DNA from: Tenodera sinensis
Lineage: Eukaryota > Arthropoda > Insecta > Mantodea > Mantidae
Assembly (NCBI GenBank): GCA_030765045.1
Contig: CM060964.1
Span: forward strand, 168,239,219 to 168,303,218
Direction of reading: 5' to 3'
Length of the DNA stretch: 64,000 nucleotides
Shown: positions 56,205-64,000 of the stretch, piece after piece
Layout of the letters: every line of letters starts with the position of its first letter
Numbering within the stretch: position 1 is the first letter of the stretch
Translations under genes and position numbers: made by a program
The notes under the pieces: model-generated
What the model saw: only the letters and a program-made list of their open reading frames with translations
Database searches by the model: none
What the model was told of the DNA's origin: nothing

Positions 56205-57720
56205 ATTACCTCTTTTTCAGGATTTAAGCTTAAAACTTGAGCTTTGGGTGTGAAGTTGTTAATGATGTCTTCAAAAGCAATTCAGTTGCTAAGGTTGGAC
56301 TCAATGGTGAGAAGAACCATATAATTCAGGGTATCTTCATTCACTGAATACCTGAGATAGTTTTTAACATGGTTCAATGTCGAGAAAGAGCACTGACCTG
56401 AGGCATTACTAACAGCTGTACATAGAAACATGGACAATGCAAATATGTGCAAATATGTGCAAATAAGTGAAGGCATACATCAACACTCCAAATCTCTTGT
56501 AACAATTCAACAGCATTTTTGCAGAATCTAAAACTTCTGGTATATCTATTCAGTAGCCTTGGCACACAGAGTAATTTGAATGCTGTGCACCCACCTCTTT
56601 CTAAGTTCTTTCACTAGGCAGTCTAGAATGACTTTAAATGTTATTCTTGAACTCCTTTCTTCCATTCTGATTCAGACATAATGTTTTTCTCTTCTGCTTT
56701 TCATCATAAACAGTTATCAAAAAAATTTTTTCTTTCTCTTTTTTCCTGATGTCATGTAGGTTCATCTTGTTCATGGACATCTGATTTTCTTTCAAATTTA
56801 TCTTTTTTTGTTCTGTTGTTTCCAAAAGTTCCATGAGAACTTTATAGAGGTGGTGAAAGGATTAATTTTAGTAATCTAAAGTTGCTTGCTAGTTGCATTT
56901 AACCTAAGAGAAATCACAAAAACCATGTCATAAATGCAGTTTCAAGGGTTTCTAACTGCAAAAATAAATCAACAATTTTGCAGCATAAAACTATTCTTTC
57001 TTCAGGGTCTTTGCAGATGAGGTCGAGAGCTTTCTGAATGCCAATCCAGGAGTCAATGGGACATTACAAGCACTGGCTCAGCTGATCAATGTGCATCAGA
57101 AGTTCTCTTCAGGTTTAAGGAAGGGAGTGCACAAAGTAGAAAGATTTTCCATTTCTTGGTTGTTGCTACAAAAAATGTGTGCCATCTTTTACAAATTCAA
57201 AGAATAAGTACCATAAAAACAACTCTCTGTAGCACAATGCTATAATGGATTTAGAGAATGTGCTGAGCCAGCAAAGAATCCTGCAAGAGAATTGAGATCG
57301 GGGATTTGTGCCTGTAGTCCACTGTAAATGCCACTCACATTAGCCGCAGTTTCATATGTTTGTCCTCTATATCTACATCATTTGTGAAAAGAAACTTAAT
57401 CATAGCTCCTTTTAGGTGTTTGGACTTGTGAACTGTGTGTTAGGAATAAAGTGGAATGAAAAGAACTTCTAGGGGCTCCCCAATATTATTCACACATCTT
57501 CAGATAAATCTCTGCTGGTCTACATGAGCTGTTTGCTATCAAATTCACAATAACAGAAAAGTACTTGGCATTTCTGATTTCTTTCACAATCATAATGGAT
57601 GCATTCTGAGCCATCAACATCTTAATATTTCATTACTGCCAGACAAAGGAAAACCAAAAATAATTTAACCACTGCAATGACTCTCTTCTCTGGTATGACT
57701 ACCACACTACTAGGTGTGCT
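56205..57720 (-). pseudogene. hAT/ZMYM1-like transposase, decayed, in the Warts intron
   Basis: Minus-strand fragments in order: DVDIEDKHMKLRL near 57370, then GQTYDTAANVSGIYSGLQAQ near 57345. LNSLAGFFAGSAHSLN lies near 57275. Next come ALDLICKDPEE near 57025 and LQLETLETAFMTWF near 56950. The hAT dimerisation-type C-terminus is near 56390: CSFSTLNHVKNYLRYSVNED then LNYMVLLTIE. These are characteristic of TTF/ZMYM1-like transposase-derived proteins. Several frameshifts and stops show it is dead. Its orientation is the same as Warts. No terminal repeats identified. Confidence 0.8.
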
Positions 57721-57961
57721 CTTTTCAATTTTCCAAATTAGTGCCTACACATAGTGTAAGAGATCAATAAATCAAAACACAAATTAACATTCAATAGGTC
57801 TTGCTTTTTGGGTGAATATCCAAGAAACATGGAAAGCTGTGGTCTTTCTAGATGAAACATGTATTTTTATTACTGAAAAGTCTATAACAAACTTTAAGAA
57901 AATACCAATAGGAATATTAGTTTCTTCCTGAAAACATCTTGCTTAAGACAATATTCCTCAT

Positions 57962-58124
57962 CTCACCAATATGTGTCCTGTGTAACGATCCAGCAGAAAT
58001 GAATGAAGAACACTTGAAGACCTGTGAAGCATTAAGATCAGAAGAAACTACAGTTCAAAAGTATTGGAAAGCACGAATGCTAATGGCTTCATTGCCAGAT
58101 GCAAGGCACTAGAAAACAACAACA
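57962..58124 (+). mobile_element. I-like LINE 3' end, 163 bp, with 14-bp duplication
   Basis: 5'-truncated copy containing ICVLCNDPAEMNEEHLKTC, then KYWKARMLMASLPDARH and a stop, and a CAACAAC tail. It is flanked by ACAATATTCCTCAT at 57948-57961 and 58125-58138. It is closest to the minus-strand LINE at 22002-23686. Confidence 0.92.
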
Positions 58125-58138
58125 ACAATATTCCTCAT

Positions 58139-59180
58139 TATCTTCATTTCACACATGTTTCATAGGATATAAAACATATTCATGGAATAAAATAGGGATT
58201 ATTCATGATAGCTCAGGGAGTCATGTGTCAACCTAAAGATGCAGGAAGACTAGTCATTCTATATTGTGGAACAAAGGGCTTTGACTCTAGTGAGATAGTT
58301 CTTGAATTATATACTGCTTTCAGGAACACTTCATTTTTATCCATATTTAAATGTTTGCCTGTGTTTATTGTTTGTCTTGAGGTGAGGGAACACCGAAATT
58401 TCATCTTCTAATGCCATAAATCAGAAATTCTGAAAATTTGGTTACATGCTTCAAAAAACATAAACCAACTACTGTTTCAATTTTAAACCTTCTATGTTGA
58501 ATAGTGTTTGATTACCTCCAAATTATTTGATTAGTTAAATGTTGTATAACATTTTTTCAACAATGGTTCTACACAATCTAATTAAATAAATGTAAAATAA
58601 TTTCCTCTTTATAATATTTAAAATCTGACATATGCTTTCTGAATCTGAATTACTGGTTCCTGAGGGAAACAGAAAATAAAAAGTCCACACCATAGATGTT
58701 TCAATGAAGTTCAAATGTTCAATTAGATAACAGCGAAAGATACACAAAGAGCAGTAATAATGAGAAGAATGTATTGTAAAATTTCTGAATTTCAAAATGA
58801 TCTTAAGCAAGTTTGAAATCAATTGCTCCAAAACTTTTGTCATAATAAAATTTCAAAGAATACTAAATTATGAAAAGCTGAAATGTGAGAAAACAGGGAC
58901 TGCACTAAATGATGTCTGTACTCCACTATATACTGAGAAACTTTTATGCATCACTTTTGATCTTTAAGTCACTTTACAGTAAAAGTATCAAAACTGAGAC
59001 TTTTTTAAAACTTAAAATGCAATGGTTTAACAGTAAAAATCACCAATTCATATTTTTACTTTCTGTACTACGTATAGTAAGTAGAGGAATTAATGTATTC
59101 CACACAAAAATTCGATGTCAAGATTTCACTGGAAATATGTTTTGAGGCCCCCTGAATCCAAAAAAAAGCATGTCTGAAAA

Positions 59181-59181
<1 letters not shown>
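58139..59181. other. Warts intron, no feature recognised
   Basis: AT-rich, no coding signal. Confidence 0.5.
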
Positions 59182-59214
<33 letters not shown>

Positions 59215-59217
59215 TGT

Positions 59218-59254
<37 letters not shown>

Positions 59255-59307
59255 AGTGTGTGTGTGTGGGGTGTGTGTGGGTGTGTGTGGGTGCGTGTGT
59301 GTGCGTG

Positions 59308-59351
<44 letters not shown>

Positions 59352-59371
59352 TGTGTGTGTGCACGCGTGTG
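59182..59371. repeat. (GT)n microsatellite, imperfect
   Basis: About 190 bp of GT with interruptions GGTGTGGT, GGAGT and GCGTGTGT; open frames through it are artefacts. Confidence 0.97.
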
Positions 59372-59988
59372 TGTAGATCTTGTTAAAATATACAATTTAT
59401 GTCCCAATGAATTTTTTTGTGGAGTGAATTATTTCAGAGATATTCCTTGTTATTTGTGTGAGCTTTTCAATACTTACACTTTTTTCAAATGGAAGGCAAT
59501 ACTTCATTTCTTTATATCTTAGCTCAGCAAAGAGAAAAGAATTTCAAAGCCTTCACATAGCAACCACCTTTAAAAGATTTTACTATCGCTTAAAGCCTAA
59601 TGTAGGCCATGACAAGGCATTAGATTTTCTCAATACTGCTGTAAGGAATTAGTAATTATACATATTACTTGGTGACATATATGCATATTTCTTTTTCATT
59701 CAAGTTTAGAAGATACATATTAGTTTGTGGAAATATCAATAAGATTTTTATATCCAGGAATAATAAATTACGATTTATTGAAACATATACATTGTGATGG
59801 TTTCGAAATGGTGATATTTATGAACATACTTTCTAACCTTATTTTTATGAAAGAATAGACGTGATTGGCATTGACAGGCAACAAAATAGGGGACTAATTC
59901 TTGATCCCACAATCTGATTTGAAAAAAAAATCTAGGCCAAATTAAGGAGATTAACAAGGTAAAAAAACACACATTTTGAGCCTTGTAT

Positions 59989-60185
59989 TCCTTATTTAAG
60001 AGACAAATTTCAAACTGGGAAGTGATTGATCTACTTTTTGGTGCTCATGGAGTGATTACTAAATTTACTCTTAATTTGTTCCGACGTTTTGAACTGCAAT
60101 TAAGTGCTTTAGAAGATATTGGTTTAGAAATTATTTGTGATTTTTTGTACATTTTACACTATCATTTGGATACTACACTAAATTA
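59989..60185 (+). pseudogene. C-terminal scrap of an unclassified mobile-element protein
   Basis: A frame reads ISNWEVIDLLFGAHGVITKF, then LEDIGLEIICDFLYILHYHL and stop. The pattern of a short basic lead, LLFG-x-x-GVI and a final IL-x-x-HL resembles C-terminal tails of multicopy arthropod element proteins I remember, but I cannot name the family. Confidence 0.35.
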
Positions 60186-61408
60186 AATACATAAATAAAT
60201 CAATCAATCTAAGATGGTTAGCTGTCTTATTTCCAAATTTTATAATAATTTTGTACATTATTACACTTTATCTGTAAAATATTTTTACAGTACACGATAT
60301 ATTATCCCTTATCATTCATATTTAAAATTTTCTTCTACAGATCTATTGGCAAGAGTGTCTTTGTGACATCCCTAAAATAGGACAGCTATCCAAGTACTGG
60401 ATTTTCTCTCATATTCCCCTTACACCTACAAGAATATTAGTAATAATTTCCGCAAATGTTTATCTCGACTGACATGAAGAAGGTAGAGGAATAAGTGATT
60501 GTAAGAATAGTTAGTACAAGAGTAGAGAAAGTCAAGTGAGTGTAACACATCAAATTTTTCATGAACTTTAATTTTTTCAGGGATCCATCATCTTTGAGAT
60601 ATTACTTAATATTGTTTCCACTCTGCACATGCACCAAGATTATCAGATGCTAAGAAACAGGAAACATTTTGCTAATGAACAGAAGAACAACTTGTTATTG
60701 CACTTAGGGGTTTAGAAACTTGACTATGAACAATCACACCACAATATTGTGAGCAACAATCACCACCAATGTGGAGAAAAGATCAGTTAATGGCAATCAC
60801 AATATGTAGGCATTTTAAGCAATCAGCAATGATTATTAAAGTATGATTCCTGTTTTATTTTTAGACTGGTTGAGACAAAATGGAGTGTCAATGCCAGAAC
60901 ATGCAAAAACTAATAGATTGGATGCATTGAAATAATAAAAAATATGATGCCTAAGTTTTGATAACAACAAAGTGCAATGCTTCCTACTTCAGTTGAGACT
61001 TCTTGTAATAAATCATCTATGCTTCTGATCAGTTAGTGATGAAGTATTGGTAAAAGAATACAACACACTACTGAGGTTTCTGCCCTAAAAACCCTTTTTT
61101 ACTGCCTTGGGCAAGTGAGGTCAGTAATGAAGGAATATGTCCAAATCATGGCTTGGATTGAGCTGTATGAAAGCAAGCACTCAGCAGGCCAGGTATGTAA
61201 ACTAGAAAATTGTGAATATTAAATAAAGTAGTAGCAACTCTTTTGGGAATGGGTCATGTACATTTGCACGCAATGCAAGACAATTGGTGCTAACTGGAAA
61301 TATTGCAGATGCATTGAATGATAAACTAGTTGGTAGGACAACAAATGCTGTGCATGGTTAAATGTGCATCACTAATTTTAACTGCTCTGAAGCATATTTA
61401 ATAAACTT
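60186..61408. other. Warts intron, no firm feature
   Basis: AT-rich. A short run reading WLRQNGVSMPEHAKTNRLDA near 60885 may be another transposase scrap but is too short to assign. Confidence 0.4.
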
Positions 61409-61743
61409 GAGCAACAATCATGGATAAAAATTGAGGTAGCCTGTGGTAGAAATGCACGCCAATGTCATCAAGGGTTACTTGAAGTTCATGGCAACAATGC
61501 ACTACCATATCAGATGCTTGCAAGACGAGTTTGTGCATTTTGTATGGGTCGAAATGAGACTGCACATGTGGCTCACACAGGTCACCTGTCCATTGGTGAT
61601 GAACAAGTGGAGCTAGTGCGAGGCCTCCTTGCTGTTGACCATCGCTGAACTGTACGAGAATTATCCATCAAGGTAGCACTCAGTCATCAAACTGTGTGGT
61701 AAATCCTGAAGAACCTCCAAATGAGAAAAACAGCAGCAAGCTA
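61409..61743 (+). pseudogene. mariner (SETMAR-type) transposase N-terminal HTH, decayed
   Basis: Frame from 61409: EQQSWIKIEVACGRNARQCH, then ALPYQMLARRVCAFCMGRNE. The second helix-turn-helix reads ELVRGLLAVDHR-stop-TVRELSIKVALSHQTV. This is the paired HTH head of a mariner transposase. Two in-frame stops (near 61648 and 61696), and no DDD catalytic domain follows. Confidence 0.8.
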
Positions 61744-61874
61744 GGTTACTCATAACTAGAGGGCAGATTTATATGCATTAGAAGTCATGAATATATGCAT
61801 GCATTTATGCAGTAAAACATGTGAAAGTACGCTCTAAAGCTCGAAAAATATGCACCAAAAACATTTTAATAGCA

Positions 61875-61907
61875 TGATCAACTACACAATAATTGTGTAG
61901 TTGATCA
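61875..61907. repeat. 33-bp near-perfect palindrome
   Basis: Sixteen-base arms (TGATCAACTACACAAT and its complement) around a single A. Such symmetry is unlikely by chance in AT-rich sequence. Confidence 0.9.
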
Positions 61908-64000
61908 AATTATTTTCTTATATTGCTTTACGAAAACCACTAGTTATAAACGTACTAAATTTTACTCTTTCAGTGATTATTGAAATAATCTGGTACAAAA
62001 TATTACTCCATCTTTTACTTGATCTTATTGTAATACACAACCAAAAAATTGTTCTAGACTTTCTGTATGGAGAAAATAACCACCCCGCTTTACACAAAGC
62101 CACAGATTGTCACTCACAGACTATGGATTAAATTGTTTTCAGAGTGCTCTTGAACACACTGTTAAAATTCTGAAGAAATGTTAGTCCTGGATGTCCATGA
62201 ATACTTTATTCACAGAAGAAATTAAAGTACTCACTTTGGGGAAGTTTGCTTGGATTTCCTCTGTTAATCTCTGTAGACCACCAAAGAGGGTCAAAATCCA
62301 AATTTAGGAGGCCAAAATTGATTTTCACTGTTAAAATGCTTATACATTTTCATTTCTATTGCAATTGCTGCTTATCCTGCAGTATAAATGAACTCCAGTG
62401 CAAAACTGTCAACATAATCCTGCCTATCTCAAGCAGTGTGTTTGTTATCATACAGTCTCATTGGAGCCTGATTTTTCCTCATTATTTTGTTCATGTATAT
62501 ACTTTATGCGACGCTATATAATGGAGCCTAGAGCTGAAGGTATGATCTTTCAATTTTTGACTTGTTTCAGTAATTACTCACAGAAGTTTATTAATTTAAC
62601 TAAATTCATAGTGGGTAACATTTAATAATTATGTTTCATAATATACAGTACCTGGGTGACTGAGCTTCACTCAGCTTTTCTTTTCTTTTCCTTTTTTTAA
62701 TCGTGGTTTTTTTTTTGGGGGGGGGGGATGGGGGAGAAGATATTTATTGAGATAAACTTAAAAAGCAAAATGTTAACTAAATATAAATTTTCATCCTAAA
62801 TGTTGGAGCTGTTTCCGTGACAAGACATTTAATACCCTGGCTTGTTTTTTGAAATTGGCCCATAAACAGAGAAATTATGGCCAAAATAAGGTTAGAGTAA
62901 TTGTGACTGTTACGCATAAAATCACAATTTTTTTTTTACAGGAATGACACCTATATAGATAACCTTAAAAAGCAAAACCCTGTCTGAATACAAAATATGA
63001 TCAAAATCGTTAGAACCGTTTCCAAGATACACAGAATATATACACCATAATTGCTCATTTAAATATATAATAATTTACCTAACCTATTAGTACACTGTGT
63101 CAATATCACTTTCTGCTTCATGTTTAACTTCAGTGGAGAGTTTCTAGTTTACAGCCCATGTAAATTTGCTTGCTACTTTTTGTAACTTACTCCATTATTT
63201 TATATTTTGATGTGTTGCTAGTTATTACACACCTTCAACTTTTTCAAGCATTGGGTTCAAAGATTACCTCAAAAAGTGAACTTTGTGGTCATGTGATAAC
63301 CAAATTAAGGATAGAAAATTACTCTGAACATATTAATGAATGCCTAGAAAGAGATTTAAAGGACTTTATAGACAATTTTAACAAGTAGCAGAAACAGGAT
63401 CACAAAATGAAAGACTACAGCCTTATGTTTAAAAGAAGATACATGACATGACAAGCAAGTGGAGGAAAGGGTAAGAGATGGAAATGTAAACAAAGGTTGC
63501 CACATTGGTTGCACTGATGAATCATGTCCTCAGGCCAGTTATTGCTAACTGTGTGCAAGGAAACCAAGCTTGCCTGGATGTTCAGCTGCATAGTACGTTG
63601 TCAGCCTGCTTCATTAAAACTTTTATATTAGAAGACGTACTTATGGAGGCAAGAGTTGATAGAGGTAGAAGTAGACCATGAGCCTAAGAGAAAAGAACAG
63701 CTTACGGTCAGGGTGTTACACTGCAGAGCCAAGCTACACAATTTGTCTGTTCTCTTAGGGAATTCTTTGAACAGGAAGAAGAAAATATGCTCCCTTACAT
63801 TATTCCTTTCAACCACGTGGGGAGAAGAACTGCATGTGCTCTGAAAATAAGTGACTTTTGAGAATCTTTAAAGAGAAGCAGCTACAGCCAGGTCCATCGT
63901 GAATTGTAACCCTGGGAAAGAGAGACCAAAGTAGGTACATCTATAGCTATTACATCTGAAATGAACATTCTATCATATGTAAGCTTCTTTTTTCTCTTAA
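61908..64000. other. Warts intron, no gene recognised
   Basis: AT-rich. T-run/G-run tract at 62707-62727. No coding signal or kinase exon found. Confidence 0.5.

Noticed and set aside
59068..59522. Open frames rich in Cys/Val or His/Thr
   Set aside because: Translations of the GT microsatellite.
55031..64000. Search for the penultimate Warts exon
   Set aside because: No minus-strand frame resembling the preceding kinase subdomain was found, so the exon is placed outside the window.

Overview
This is an animal nuclear window, most likely from an insect with a large, repeat-rich genome. The only recognisable host exon is the last coding exon of the Hippo-pathway kinase Warts/LATS (54597-55028, minus strand). 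The rest is AT-rich spacer and transposable elements, most of them nested, in arthropod-typical lineages: Jockey-, R1- and I-like LINEs, a Ty3/gypsy-like LTR element, PIF/Harbinger, pogo, Tc1/mariner, hAT and tRNA-derived SINEs. The order of insect is not determined; a polyneopteran is a guess from repeat content only.

1-18.3 kb: a GC-richer block of Jockey-clade LINEs, all on the plus strand and head to tail: J1 (1-2445), J2 (4599-9412), a 274-bp mini-copy made only of terminal sequence (9413-9686) and J3 (9687-18299). J2 and J3 have a zinc-knuckle ORF1 joined to ORF2 by a TAATG stop/start overlap. Two other retroelements interrupt the block: a LINE-like unit whose 5' end is 82 nt of U6 snRNA (2832-4585), and a 5'-truncated R1-clade LINE on the minus strand (11771-15553, 8-bp target duplication) inside the J3 endonuclease.

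18.7-42 kb: a tRNA-derived SINE family (three copies), a decayed pogo transposase, a chromovirus-independent integrase scrap, and a 12.1-kb composite of two I-like LINEs lying head to head between copies of one 12-bp sequence. A young LTR retrotransposon (25793-31930, LTRs differing at 2 of 773 positions, 4-bp duplication) sits in the RT domain of the plus-strand LINE. Its gag and pol overlap contains a G GGA AAC frameshift heptamer, but most of RT, RNase H and the integrase core is deleted. Two decayed copies of an arthropod multicopy protein family follow.

42-52 kb: a foldback element split by a PIF/Harbinger transposon (TTA duplications, MADF exon, transposase 3' exon), a 720-bp compound microsatellite, a LINE 3' end, a second foldback element, and a mariner-like transposon interrupted by a deletion derivative of the I-like LINE.

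52-64 kb: Warts terminal exon and flank. The part upstream of the exon (higher coordinates) is intron holding a hAT/ZMYM1-like transposase relic, a 163-bp LINE fragment with 14-bp duplication, a mariner HTH relic and microsatellites. No tRNA, rRNA, CRISPR, phage or bacterial operon structure was seen. Almost every coding region except the Warts exon and gag is broken, so the window records insertion order rather than cooperating genes.
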